Assembly (NCBI RefSeq): GCF_050107595.1
Contig: NZ_JBNILH010000007.1
Span: 248,001 to 312,000, forward strand
Reading direction: 5' to 3'
DNA from: Bacillus_AB infantis_C
GTDB lineage: Bacteria > Bacillota > Bacilli > Bacillales > Cytobacillaceae
DNA: 64,000 bases
Shown here piece by piece: positions 42,920 through 52,368 of this stretch (the first letter of the stretch is position 1; every line of letters starts with the position of its first letter). The notes under the pieces were generated by a model. That model was not told the DNA's origin and ran no database searches. It saw nothing but the letters and a program-made list of their open reading frames with translations. The position numbers and the translations under genes are program-made.

Positions 42920-42995
42920 CTTTAATTATTAATGGAGGCGCATTCACTTACTATTAATGTAAAGTTATTTACAAAAATGATAAGGAGGAATCTAT

Positions 42996-44105
42996 TTGAG
43001 TAGACATTCTATTATTTATAATGGTTCAGCACCCATAAAGCTCTCCCCTGCACGATCATGGCGAACCTACCTTGGCGGAAAACTGATTGATGAAATTCAT
43101 GGAAAAGAAGATACAGAGGATAGCCATTTCCCGGAAGAATGGATCATATCAATTGTTTCAAGCAGAACAGAAGGCCGGGAAGCGGACGGATTAAATAAAC
43201 TGGATCTGCCTGGCATAGATATTACTTTAAAGGAAATGGTAGATAAGCACCCCATAGACTTTTTAGGCAAACAGCATGTTGAGAAACTTGGAAAGCAGAC
43301 TGGTGTACTCGTAAAGTTAATCGATTCGGCTGAGCGCTTAATCATACAGGCACACCCTGACAAGGAAAAGGCCCGGCAATTATTTAATTCCGCTTATGGC
43401 AAGACTGAATGCTGGCATTTTATTGGGGGCAGAGAAATCAACGGGGAGCCTCCTTATGTGTACTTAGGCTTCAAACCCGGTGTCACAAAGGAACAATGGA
43501 AAAAGTTATTTAATGTACAAGATATTGAAGCCATGCTGGATTGCATGCACAAGTATTATGTCCGCCCTGGAGATACCTTCTTGATTGAAGCAGGTATCCC
43601 CCATGCCATTGGAGCGGGCTGCCTGCTGGTTGAAATCCAGGAACCCACTGATTATACAATCCGCCTGGAAAAGTCCTCCCCTTCCGGATTAAAGCTGGAG
43701 GACTACTTGCTTCACCAGGGACTGGGATTCGAAAAAATGTTTGATATATTCCGGTACGAAACTTATACGAGCGAAGAAACCTTGGAAAAGTGGAAAATAC
43801 CTCCTGCTGTATTATTGCAAACTGCAGGATTTAAAGAAACCGAATTAATTGGCTATCAGCAAACACCATGTTTCCGAATGACTCTTATTGAAGTGGAAAA
43901 AGAGGTTACATTAGGGGGAGACGGCGTATTTTCCGGGTTATATATTCTGTCAGGGAATGCAGTCATTAAAGCCGGCGAGATAGAGCAATATGTTAAAAAA
44001 GGCGATCAGCTATTTATTCCTGCAAAAGCAGTCACCCTTTCAATTGAAACTACCGGGAAAAGTCCCTTAAAAGGCTTGAGATTATTTGGTCCGGCGTTAG
44101 TTTGA
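42996..44105 (+). CDS. Class I mannose-6-phosphate isomerase (ManA-like)
   Basis: 369 residues from a TTG start seven bases after AAGGAGG. Zinc-site and active-site motifs of type I phosphomannose isomerases are present: LIIQAHPDKEKA (Gln and His), KTECWHFI (Glu), EAGIPHAIGAGCLLVEIQE (His) and YTIRLEK (Arg). It is longer than the roughly 315-residue Bacillus ManA and may act on another sugar phosphate. It interconverts mannose 6-phosphate and fructose 6-phosphate in the family. Its promoter carries the tandem operator found at the importer operon, tying it to that locus. Confidence 0.87.
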   Translation: MSRHSIIYNGSAPIKLSPARSWRTYLGGKLIDEIHGKEDTEDSHFPEEWIISIVSSRTEGREADGLNKLDLPGIDITLKEMVDKHPIDFLGKQHVEKLGKQTGVLVKLIDSAERLIIQAHPDKEKARQLFNSAYGKTECWHFIGGREINGEPPYVYLGFKPGVTKEQWKKLFNVQDIEAMLDCMHKYYVRPGDTFLIEAGIPHAIGAGCLLVEIQEPTDYTIRLEKSSPSGLKLEDYLLHQGLGFEKMFDIFRYETYTSEETLEKWKIPPAVLLQTAGFKETELIGYQQTPCFRMTLIEVEKEVTLGGDGVFSGLYILSGNAVIKAGEIEQYVKKGDQLFIPAKAVTLSIETTGKSPLKGLRLFGPALV

Positions 44106-44115
44106 ATGGTGTATA

Positions 44116-44146
44116 GAAAAACAGCACGGCCGAAGCCGTGCTTTTC
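44116..44146. terminator. Bidirectional terminator between manA and the YjiH gene
   Basis: GCACGGC and GCCGTGC pair around a CGAA tetraloop, with A-rich sequence before and CTTTTCC after; convergent genes on both sides share it. Confidence 0.85.
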
Positions 44147-44152
44147 CTCATT

Positions 44153-45484
44153 CTAGAGCAGCAAATAGACTAAAGGGGCAGCAATGATCAGCGTTAAGAT
44201 CACCCTTTCAATCCATATGACGATCAGCACGGGAATTGAAAGAGGAATTTCCGTCGATACAATACAAGGCACCAGCGCCGAGAAAAAGATGATACCTGAT
44301 ACAGAGACAACAGCAATGACAACCTTCAGTTCCAGTGCAGCTTCAGCGACCAGCAGGGCAGGAAGAAACATTTCTGCTATGCCAAGAGCGCTTGCCTTGG
44401 CAGCAAGCATCGGCTCCGGCAGCTGCAGAACTGATGTGAACGGATAAAAGATATAGCCAATCCAGTCAAAGACCGGAGTAAATTCAGCTAAAACCAGGCC
44501 TAGCAGTCCGATCGACAGGATGGATGGCAGGATGGCCATGGCCATTAGCAGCCCATCTTTCAAGTTGACCCGGATATTCTCCAGCAGGCGGGGTGATTGT
44601 TCCGCTGTCTTCCTTGCCTCCGCCCATGCTGCAGCGAAAAGGTTTCCTTGTATATTTTTTTCAGGCTGCGGATCTGATCCTTCATAATAATCTTCTTTGA
44701 TTTTCGATAGCGGCCAGATTCTGACTGTAATCGCTGTTACAAGGAAGGTTACGAAGAAGGTTAGCCAAAAATACAGATTCCACATTTCCATCAATCCGAG
44801 CGTCTTTGCCACAATGACCATGAACGTGGCAGAAACGGTTGAAAAGCCGGTTGCGATAATGCTTGCTTCCTTGCCGTTATACTTGCCTTCTTTATAGATG
44901 CGGTTGGTTATTAAAAGGCCGACCGAATAGCTGCCCACAAAAGAAGCGACAGCATCAATTGCAGAACGCCCGGGCGTTTTCCAGATGGGGCGCATGATCG
45001 GCCTTGCAAGGACACCGATAAATTCCAAAAGGCCATAGCCTACCAGCAAAGAAAGGAAGACAGCCCCTATCGGCACCAGCAGGCCGACGGGTACTACAAG
45101 CTTGTTGAATAAGAACGGACCCATATCAGGATCAAACAGCCAGGAAGGACCCTGATTCAGGAGAATCATGATGCCTGTCAGCAGGCCGGCCACTTTAAAA
45201 ATAGAAAAAATTATATCTGTCGCAGATTTCTTCCATTTTCCTGTCCAAAAAGGATAAATAGCTCCTGCCGCCAAAATGAACAGAGTATAAAAAGGGATGG
45301 CAGGTTCCGCTGCCGATTGGATATAGGTCACAAAATGATCAAGCATAATGGATTTCTTTTCGCCGATAGTGATGGGGACAAAGAAAATGAACGCGCCTAT
45401 GAAACTGTAAACGAAGAATTTCCACATATACGGCGTTCTGGTGCTTATGTCTGTACCAGGCTGTTTTGGCAGATTGGTTTCCAT
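44153..45484 (-). CDS. YjiH-family transporter-like membrane protein (nucleoside-recognition/Gate domain)
   Basis: 443 residues with about ten transmembrane segments. Gate-domain features include SFVGSYSVGLLITNRIYKEG, STVSATFMVIVAKTLGL and FFSALVPCIVSTEIPLSIP. It is the last gene after hutU, hutI and hutG with 34 bases to hutG, so it probably moves histidine, urocanate or a breakdown product in place of HutM/HutT. Transport has not been shown for this family as far as I know. It ends at the shared terminator with manA. Confidence 0.8.
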   Translation of the reverse strand: METNLPKQPGTDISTRTPYMWKFFVYSFIGAFIFFVPITIGEKKSIMLDHFVTYIQSAAEPAIPFYTLFILAAGAIYPFWTGKWKKSATDIIFSIFKVAGLLTGIMILLNQGPSWLFDPDMGPFLFNKLVVPVGLLVPIGAVFLSLLVGYGLLEFIGVLARPIMRPIWKTPGRSAIDAVASFVGSYSVGLLITNRIYKEGKYNGKEASIIATGFSTVSATFMVIVAKTLGLMEMWNLYFWLTFFVTFLVTAITVRIWPLSKIKEDYYEGSDPQPEKNIQGNLFAAAWAEARKTAEQSPRLLENIRVNLKDGLLMAMAILPSILSIGLLGLVLAEFTPVFDWIGYIFYPFTSVLQLPEPMLAAKASALGIAEMFLPALLVAEAALELKVVIAVVSVSGIIFFSALVPCIVSTEIPLSIPVLIVIWIERVILTLIIAAPLVYLLL

Positions 45485-45518
45485 ATCAATCTCTCCCTTA
45501 ACAGTGTGTGTTCAATCC

Positions 45519-46493
45519 TTATTTCCGCAAGGTGCAGCCGGTCATAAATTGCAGCCAGGCATAGACACCCGCTTTTACCGTTTCTGACACGTTCGAATCC
45601 TTTGTCGGGTCAAGACAGACAAAGTCAATATGCAGCACATGCGGACACTTGCCAACTTCAAGCAGGACATCAAACAGTTCGGAAGGCATCATACCGCCCG
45701 GTGTCGAGGCAGGCACGCCCGGGGCTGCTGAGATGTCCAGAACATCCATATCCACTGTTACATAAATACGGTCTGTCGTGGCTGCCAGATCATGCAGTGA
45801 CTCCTGCACAGTTTGGATAAGCCCCCGCTTCCTGGCATTTTTCATGGTGACCATCCGGATTTTGTGTTCTTTTGCATATTCAACCAGCGGCCTTGCATTG
45901 AAATAGCCATGGAGTCCGATATTGACTATATCTTCCCCCTTCACAGCACCGCCATCGATAAGCTGGCGGATCGGTGTGCCATTCGCGGGCCCGAGCTCCT
46001 TTGGGTCCCTTACATCCAGATGGGTATCCAGCTGAAGAATCCCAATCCTTTCGTCAGGAAAAGCTTCCTTAATTCCGCGAACAGAGCAGGCTGTGACTGA
46101 ATGGTCCCCGCCGATCAGGCAGCTGACAGATCCAGGGAAGCCTTTTGCCAGTGAACAGGCTGTCTCCTGAATACGGCTGTGCGAAAGCGGGATATCAGTT
46201 GTATGCATAAGAACATCTCCTGCATCGGCGGCAGTATAAGAGGTCAAATCGATGTCTTCATCAAGATTAAAGGCTGCGTATCCCTTCCACATTTTCCTGA
46301 ATTCCTCCGGGTATAATGATGCCCCTGAAACACTGATGGATGATCTTGATAAAGGCGCTCCATAAATGATGACATCGGGTTCTCCCTCTATCCGCTCCAG
46401 CGGAGAGACCCATTGATGGACGAATTCAGGGGGGCTGCCTTCAGCCCCCGTATTCCAGGACCAGCCGGGTTTTGTCAGCCAGCGCGCCGCCAT
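45519..46493 (-). CDS. hutG: Formimidoylglutamase, arginase/ureohydrolase family
   Basis: 324 residues. Splits N-formimidoyl-glutamate to glutamate and formamide. Dimanganese ligands of the ureohydrolase fold are LIGGDHSVTA (His), QLDTHLDV (Asp, His, Asp) and TVDMDVLD (two Asp). The middle motif reads Asp-Thr-His rather than the common Asp-Ala-His, which keeps the ligands. It begins two bases after hutI ends. The operon context fixes the role better than sequence alone, since agmatinase-type members look similar. Confidence 0.88.
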   Translation of the reverse strand: MAARWLTKPGWSWNTGAEGSPPEFVHQWVSPLERIEGEPDVIIYGAPLSRSSISVSGASLYPEEFRKMWKGYAAFNLDEDIDLTSYTAADAGDVLMHTTDIPLSHSRIQETACSLAKGFPGSVSCLIGGDHSVTACSVRGIKEAFPDERIGILQLDTHLDVRDPKELGPANGTPIRQLIDGGAVKGEDIVNIGLHGYFNARPLVEYAKEHKIRMVTMKNARKRGLIQTVQESLHDLAATTDRIYVTVDMDVLDISAAPGVPASTPGGMMPSELFDVLLEVGKCPHVLHIDFVCLDPTKDSNVSETVKAGVYAWLQFMTGCTLRK

Positions 46494-46494
46494 C

Positions 46495-47757
46495 TTACCC
46501 CACCACCTTTATGCCGTTTTTCCAGACGGAATGGACATGATTGACCCCGAACAAATATTGCAGCTCCCGGTAGTCCTTCACATTCCACATGACAATATCT
46601 GCCTGCTTGCCTGCTTCCAATGATCCTATTCGGTCTTCTCTCCTGATGGCGCATGCTGCATTATAGGTTGCAGCTGTCAATGCCTCTGCCGGCGTCATCC
46701 TCATCAAGATGCAGGCGAGATTCATGACGAGAGGCATGGAGGTCGTAGGCGATGAACCAGGATTGCAGTCTGTTGAGATTGCTACAGGCACTCCTCTGTC
46801 AATCATCATCCGCCCTTTGGCAGCTTCCTCCCGCAAATAAAGAGCTGTTGCAGGCAGCAGGCAGGCAATTGTACCGGCCTTTGCCATCGCCTCAATGCCA
46901 GCTTCCGAAGCCTTCAGCAGATGTTCTGCCGAAACAGCTCCCACCTTGGCAGCCAGCTCTGCGCCACCATAGGACTCAATCTCGTCTGCGTGTATCTTAG
47001 GAAGCAGCCCGAACTTTTTTCCGGCTTCAAGAATCCGCTCTGCCTGTTCAGGAGTATAGACTCCCACTTCGCAGAATACATCATTGAATTCTGCGAGCTT
47101 TTCCCCAGAGACCACCGGCAGCATCACATCAATAATATAGTCGACGAACTCATCTTCTCTTCCTTTGTATTCCGGCGGCACTGCATGTGCACCCATGAAG
47201 GTTTGGACAATATCAACCGGATGCTGTTCATTCAATTTTTTCATCGCACGCAGCTGCTTCAGCTCGGTTTCGAGCTCCATTCCATAGCCGCTTTTTCCTT
47301 CTATAGTTGTAACCCCATGAGCAAGGAAGGAATCAAGCCGGACAGCTGTCTGCTCCATCAGCTCCTCCTCCGATGCCTCCTTTGTCATTCTAGCCGTCGC
47401 GTGGATTCCGCCGCCGCTGTTCATGATATCCATATAGCTGGCACCTTCAAGGCGCATTTCAAATTCACGTTCGCGGCTGCCGCCGTATGCTGCATGAGTA
47501 TGGGGATCCACCAGCCCGGGAGTGACCAGCCGGCCGGAAGCATCAATAACCTCTGCATCCTTCAGGTTTGCACCATATTTTTTCTCAACTTCCCCTGCAT
47601 CCGCAGCAGCAATGATTTTTCCGTCTTTAATCAGCAGGCTTCCGTTTTCAATCAGACCCAGCTCTGACATATCAGTTTTGGAGCGCGGCCCTATCGCATC
47701 TGAAGCGAGAGTGGCAAGCTGAGAGGCATTTTTAATCCATAATATCCTGCTGCTCAT
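46495..47757 (-). CDS. hutI: Imidazolonepropionase
   Basis: 420-residue amidohydrolase of histidine breakdown; opens the imidazolone ring. Metal-binding motif VDPHTHAAYGG near residue 88, then EGKSGYGM, TFMGAHAVPPEY, KIHADEIESYGGAELA and AISTDCNPGSSPT with the catalytic Asp. It overlaps hutU by four bases (ATGA type), so translation is coupled. Confidence 0.96.
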   Translation of the reverse strand: MSSRILWIKNASQLATLASDAIGPRSKTDMSELGLIENGSLLIKDGKIIAAADAGEVEKKYGANLKDAEVIDASGRLVTPGLVDPHTHAAYGGSREREFEMRLEGASYMDIMNSGGGIHATARMTKEASEEELMEQTAVRLDSFLAHGVTTIEGKSGYGMELETELKQLRAMKKLNEQHPVDIVQTFMGAHAVPPEYKGREDEFVDYIIDVMLPVVSGEKLAEFNDVFCEVGVYTPEQAERILEAGKKFGLLPKIHADEIESYGGAELAAKVGAVSAEHLLKASEAGIEAMAKAGTIACLLPATALYLREEAAKGRMMIDRGVPVAISTDCNPGSSPTTSMPLVMNLACILMRMTPAEALTAATYNAACAIRREDRIGSLEAGKQADIVMWNVKDYRELQYLFGVNHVHSVWKNGIKVVG

Positions 47758-49433
47758 GTCCGGTCACTTCCTTTACCTAGCATGGGCATGATAATTCCTT
47801 TTTCTGCCGCAGTCTTCTTTGCCAATTCGTAACCTGCATCTGCATGGCGGACCACCCCCATGCCGGGATCAGTGGTGAGCACCCTTTCAAGGCGGATTTC
47901 AGCTTCCTTCGTGCCATCTGCAACTATGACTACACCCGAATGCTGTGAATAACCCATCCCGACTCCTCCGCCATGGTGAAGGGAGACCCAAGTAGCACCC
48001 CCAACTGCATTGATAAGCGCATTGAGGATCGGCCAATCGGAAACAGCATCAGACCCGTCAAGCATTGATTCGGTTTCACGGTTAGGAGAAGCGACTGAGC
48101 CGGAATCCAAATGGTCTCTGCCGATTACTACCGGAGCACTCAGTTCCCCGCTCGCCACCATATCATTCAGTATTTTTCCGAATCTGGCTCTTTCTCCGTA
48201 GCCAAGCCAGCATATGCGGGATGGGAGCCCCTGGAAATGGATCTTTTCCTGTGCCATCCTGATCCAATTGCATAAATGCTCATTATCGCTGAACTCCCTC
48301 AGGATCGCCCGGTCAGTTTTATAAATATCCTCAGGATCGCCTGAAAGAGCTGCCCACCTGAAAGGTCCTTTTCCTTCACAAAACTGCGGCCGGATATAGG
48401 CGGGCACGAATCCAGGGAAAGCGAAGGCGTTTTCCACCCCTTCATCTTTTGCCACCTGGCGGATATTATTGCCATAATCAAAGGTGATTGTACCCTTATC
48501 CATCATTTGAAGCATTGCCCTTACATGATCTGCCATGGACGATTTTGATCTTTTGACATATTCGCCTGGACTCGCCGCCCTTAAAGCCTCTGCCTCTCCA
48601 AGAGTCATGCCGGCAGGGATATAGCCATTCAGCGGGTCATGGGCAGAAGTTTGATCTGTCAGGACATCAGGCATGAAATTCCTTAGCAGCATTTCCGGGA
48701 GGATTTCAGCAGCATTTCCTAAAAGGCCGATGGACAGTGCTTTTCCTTCCTGCTTTGCCTGCACAGCCAGGGAAATGGCCTCCTCCAATGAATCCGTTTT
48801 CATATCGGTGTATCCTGTTTCGATCCGCCGGTCAATTCTTGTCTCATCCACTTCAATGCCGATGCAGACACCGCCATTCATCGTAACAGCGAGCGGCTGT
48901 GCCCCTCCCATGCCTCCAAGGCCTGCTGTTACAGTAATAGTGCCTTTAAGGGAACCTCCAAAATGCTGGTTTGACAGCTCGGCAAAAGTTTCATATGTCC
49001 CCTGTACAATTCCCTGGGAGCCAATGTAGATCCAGCTTCCGGCGGTCATCTGCCCGTACATCATAAGCCCCTTGCGGTCAAGCTCATGAAAGGTTTCCCA
49101 ATTGGCATATGCCGGCACAAGGTTTGAATTCGCAATCAATACGCGCGGAGCATCACTATGAGATTTAAATATGGCGACAGGCTTGCCTGACTGGACAAGA
49201 AGTGTTTCGTCATTTTCCAGCTTCTTAAGCGACTCCACTATTGCATCGAAGCATTCCCAGTTTCTGGCCGCTTTTCCGATTCCCCCGTAGACGACCAGCT
49301 TGTCAGGCATTTCTGCTACTTCCGGATCCAGATTATTCATCAGCATCCTCAAGGCAGCTTCCTGCTGCCAGCCTTTTGTATTTAATTGATTTCCCCGGTA
49401 TCTTTTCACTCTCTGAGCAGCTGTTTCCAACAT
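47754..49433 (-). CDS. hutU: Urocanate hydratase
   Basis: 559 residues; adds water to urocanate using tightly bound NAD+. Characteristic sequences are YGGIGKAARNWECFDAIV, MYGQMTAGSWIYIGSQGI, TAGLGGMGGAQPLA and RICWLGYGERARFG, with the late Cys in LPSRICW. ATG follows AGGAGGGAAT. It is the first structural gene here; histidine ammonia-lyase (hutH), which makes urocanate and normally precedes it, is not in the window. Confidence 0.97.
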   Translation of the reverse strand: MLETAAQRVKRYRGNQLNTKGWQQEAALRMLMNNLDPEVAEMPDKLVVYGGIGKAARNWECFDAIVESLKKLENDETLLVQSGKPVAIFKSHSDAPRVLIANSNLVPAYANWETFHELDRKGLMMYGQMTAGSWIYIGSQGIVQGTYETFAELSNQHFGGSLKGTITVTAGLGGMGGAQPLAVTMNGGVCIGIEVDETRIDRRIETGYTDMKTDSLEEAISLAVQAKQEGKALSIGLLGNAAEILPEMLLRNFMPDVLTDQTSAHDPLNGYIPAGMTLGEAEALRAASPGEYVKRSKSSMADHVRAMLQMMDKGTITFDYGNNIRQVAKDEGVENAFAFPGFVPAYIRPQFCEGKGPFRWAALSGDPEDIYKTDRAILREFSDNEHLCNWIRMAQEKIHFQGLPSRICWLGYGERARFGKILNDMVASGELSAPVVIGRDHLDSGSVASPNRETESMLDGSDAVSDWPILNALINAVGGATWVSLHHGGGVGMGYSQHSGVVIVADGTKEAEIRLERVLTTDPGMGVVRHADAGYELAKKTAAEKGIIMPMLGKGSDRT

Positions 49434-49569
49434 AATTCCCTCCTGTTATGGTTTCTTTTATTTTACTTCTGGACAGGAGGAGATAATTTTATAATCTGAT
49501 GATTTTTTTATAAATGATTGCTGTTGAAGAATCCTAATTTGAAGCCTCTTATAAAACATTTCTAAAAAT

Positions 49570-51048
49570 TCAATTATATTTACTTTTCCGCCTATAGGAA
49601 GCGGGTGTTGAAGATGCAATAGATTTAAACTTGGACGAAAAATAAGAGGGATGTGAATAGCCGCACATACCCGCAATCCTTTCAATCGGCAGATCTGTTT
49701 CCAGCAGAAGCCGCTTCGCCTCCCGGATTCTGATTTGATGTAGCCTATCACGGAAAGTCAGCCCTTTCTCGGCAGCAAAACGCCGGCTTAATGTACTTTT
49801 ATGTATTCCCAGCGATTCGGCACAATCTGATAAATTCCAGCCCTCGTTCCAATAGTTTGACTCTATTAGTTCCTCGGCTATTTCAGAAGCCGACACAGGA
49901 TCAATAGTTTTATGGCTGTATTCCACAAACAGCCGGGCCGTAAATTGCTCCAGCTCATTGACAATCTCATGGATTGTCGGCAAATGGACAATCTTCTGAA
50001 AAACCAGGTGATAATTTCCTTCCAATTTTTCAGACTGCAGCTTGTAGGTTTTCATATATCTTCTCACCTGGGCGAGCACACTTGTAAGCCGGACCCTGAC
50101 CAGTTCCGGGTCCGGATATGGGGATCCAAGGGCAAGGAACTCCCTTTCACACCACGACCGAATGGCTTTTACGTCTCTTTTTTCAAGCATTTCTATCCAT
50201 TCCCTCTGCTCGACCGGTGTCAGGAGGGGGTCCATTTTCTTTGTTAATGAAGGATGATTTTCTGAAATGATAATGTCATAGCCTTCAAAAAAAATAAGTT
50301 TGGTCAGCATCCGTACATGCTGGTAGGTATCCTTCAGTGCTTGCGGTTTCCTGGTTTGATATACGATAACAGCAAGCGGGGCAGCATAGCTTTTTTTCCA
50401 ATCTGCCATGAATGAGTGGTACTCATCCAATGCCTCTCCTCCATTTGGTGAAGTTCGGACAAACAGGACGAACTCCGACAAGGCGAACACTCTGCCGGCT
50501 TTAGCCGAAGTGCGGCTGCACAATAACCTGTACAATCCCTCAAGTGCTGAGCTGTCAGGCGTCAAGTAAGCAGCCACGGTCAGTCCGCTTTCCTCCTCAT
50601 TGTTTGAGACAAACAAATCCGGATAGCCGGGTTCCTGTAATGGCTCTTGTCCGGCCTGCCCCTGCCCCTGCCCCTGCTCCGGCCTATTCCTCAGCTCATA
50701 CCTGATCTGCTGGACAGCCCTAATCAGTTCTGAAGAAGAAAAGGGCCTGAAAAGCACATCCTCTCCCCTGTATTTAAGTGCGCGATATGCTGTTTGAAAT
50801 ATCCTTTCAGAGGATATCCCCAGCCAGCATAATCTTTTATTCTTCAATTCTTCCGCCTCTTCATCGGTGAATTGGTCCCAGCTGTCCATATTGATGATGG
50901 CCAGTCCTGATGAACCTTGTTCAATGGCAGCCAAAAAATCACGAATATTTTTCCAAACCCTGAGATCTATCCCGCTTAAATGGGATTCCAGGACCCAGCG
51001 TATCCCCTGAGCCTCCAGGTCATCTTTGGGAACTAAATGAATGAGCAT
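49570..51048 (-). CDS. AraC-type regulator with receiver-like N-terminus, putative hut regulator
   Basis: 492 residues. Residues about 1-118 resemble a response-regulator receiver (LVPKDDLEAQG acidic pair, LAIINMDSWDQ at the phospho-Asp position) but the conserved Lys-Pro pair is Arg-Pro (LFRPFSSSEL). A Gln/Gly run (EQGQGQGQAGQE) links it to a middle domain, and the C-terminal 100 residues form two AraC helix-turn-helix motifs (LSDCAESLGIHKSTLSRRF, IERIAGMCGYSHPSYFSSKF). ATG follows AAAGGAGGGC. It sits 136 bases upstream of hutU on the same strand. Control of hut is inferred from position. Confidence 0.8.
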   Translation of the reverse strand: MLIHLVPKDDLEAQGIRWVLESHLSGIDLRVWKNIRDFLAAIEQGSSGLAIINMDSWDQFTDEEAEELKNKRLCWLGISSERIFQTAYRALKYRGEDVLFRPFSSSELIRAVQQIRYELRNRPEQGQGQGQAGQEPLQEPGYPDLFVSNNEEESGLTVAAYLTPDSSALEGLYRLLCSRTSAKAGRVFALSEFVLFVRTSPNGGEALDEYHSFMADWKKSYAAPLAVIVYQTRKPQALKDTYQHVRMLTKLIFFEGYDIIISENHPSLTKKMDPLLTPVEQREWIEMLEKRDVKAIRSWCEREFLALGSPYPDPELVRVRLTSVLAQVRRYMKTYKLQSEKLEGNYHLVFQKIVHLPTIHEIVNELEQFTARLFVEYSHKTIDPVSASEIAEELIESNYWNEGWNLSDCAESLGIHKSTLSRRFAAEKGLTFRDRLHQIRIREAKRLLLETDLPIERIAGMCGYSHPSYFSSKFKSIASSTPASYRRKSKYN

Positions 51049-51206
51049 TGCAGCCCTCCTTTCTCTGCCTCTTTATGCAATGACTTTGAATTATGACACG
51101 CTTGCCTGCAAACCTGCTCCATCTTCATTTTCCCCATAGAGCATCAGATTTGCGATATAATATATATATCATGAAAATACACAACACAGTAAAAGAAGGC
51201 AAAAAA

Positions 51207-52291
51207 TTGAAAACTTATTTATTTAATTTTGCAGGCGGGAGGATTGTCAAAACCGGGATTGCTGTTTTTCTAACAGCCTTCATCTGCCATCTGCTGGATT
51301 GGCCAGCAATGTTCGCTGTTATAACAGCCATTGTAACAATAGAGCCAACAGCTGCCGATTCGATAAGGAAGGCATTCATCCGCCTCCCCGCTTCTGCGAT
51401 TGGAGCAGGTTTTGCCGTTTTTTTTGCATTCCTCTTCGGAGACAGTCCGTTTTCGTATGCATTCGTTTCCCTTGCAACAATCATTGCCTGCCATAGACTG
51501 AGGCTCTATGAGGGCACCGTTGTCGCTGTGCTAACTGGAGCTGCAATGATATCAACTGTTCACGACCATTACGCAGCTTCTTTTTTCATACGTCTGGGAA
51601 CAACCTGCACAGGCCTGATCGTCTCTACCTTGGTCAATATCTTCATCTTGCCTCCCCAGTATTCTAAGACCATTACATTGGGAATAGACTCAGCATTCGA
51701 AAAGGCTTCCTCTATTTTGATGAAGGCATTCACTCAAATTTCAGGTTCCCCCGTGATAAAGCAGGAGTTCTCGAAGATTTACAGAAACTGTCAAGAGATA
51801 CGGAGAAAATTGAAAAATTATGCCTGTATCAGAAGGATGAGTGGAGGTTTCACCGTTTTACCCGCAAAGAAATACGGTGCTACAGACTTGAATACAAAAA
51901 ATTAATCATTCTCCGGCAATTGATTTATCATATTGGCAACCTTGTTTATTTGCCAAAATCCCGCTTCAGCCTTGATTTGAAAACAAAAGCTGCTGCCATG
52001 CCGGTCCTGGAAACCGTCTCATTCATATTCAAGGATAAAGGCTTTATGCCAGATGAGGATTATCAGAACCAGGCCAATGCCCTTACAAAATGGTTCAATG
52101 AACAGAAAGAAACATTTGCCCTGGCTAATCTGCATCCACATCAGCATCATCATATCTCACCTGCGGCTGCGGTTTTGTATGAGATCCTTTCATTGCATGA
52201 CCTTGCTGAAGAGCTGATCCATATCAGGTCACTTGAGGACCGCAGCAAAGAGCTGCTTCAACTTGAAAATGGAAATGCCAGTGAAGGCTGA
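51207..52291 (+). pseudogene. Aromatic acid exporter family gene (ArAE/DUF939, YqjA-like), frameshifted
   Basis: A TTG at 51207 after AGAAGG opens a membrane domain with helices such as KTGIAVFLTAFICHLL and GTVVAVLTGAAMIST, typical of YqjA-like proteins. The frame is lost near the CCCCC run at about 51746-51750; restoring one C continues it as EDLQKLSRDTEKIEKLC and RQLIYHIGNLVYLP to the stop at 52291. The repaired product has about 361 residues, normal for the family. A TATAAT box lies at about 51153. Apart from the single lesion the gene looks intact, so this is either a recent mutation, phase variation or a sequencing error. Confidence 0.8.
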
Positions 52292-52322
52292 TAATTTTTT
52301 TAAAAAAAACATCAAAAAATAG

Positions 52323-52350
52323 TGTACAAACATAATTATTATGCTATAAT
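52323..52350 (+). promoter_or_regulatory. tRNA-Leu promoter
   Basis: TGTACA (52323-52328), 16-base spacer, TATAAT (52345-52350), placing the start about ten bases before the mature tRNA. Confidence 0.65.
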
Positions 52351-52368
52351 AAATTCAGTTGCTAGTAA

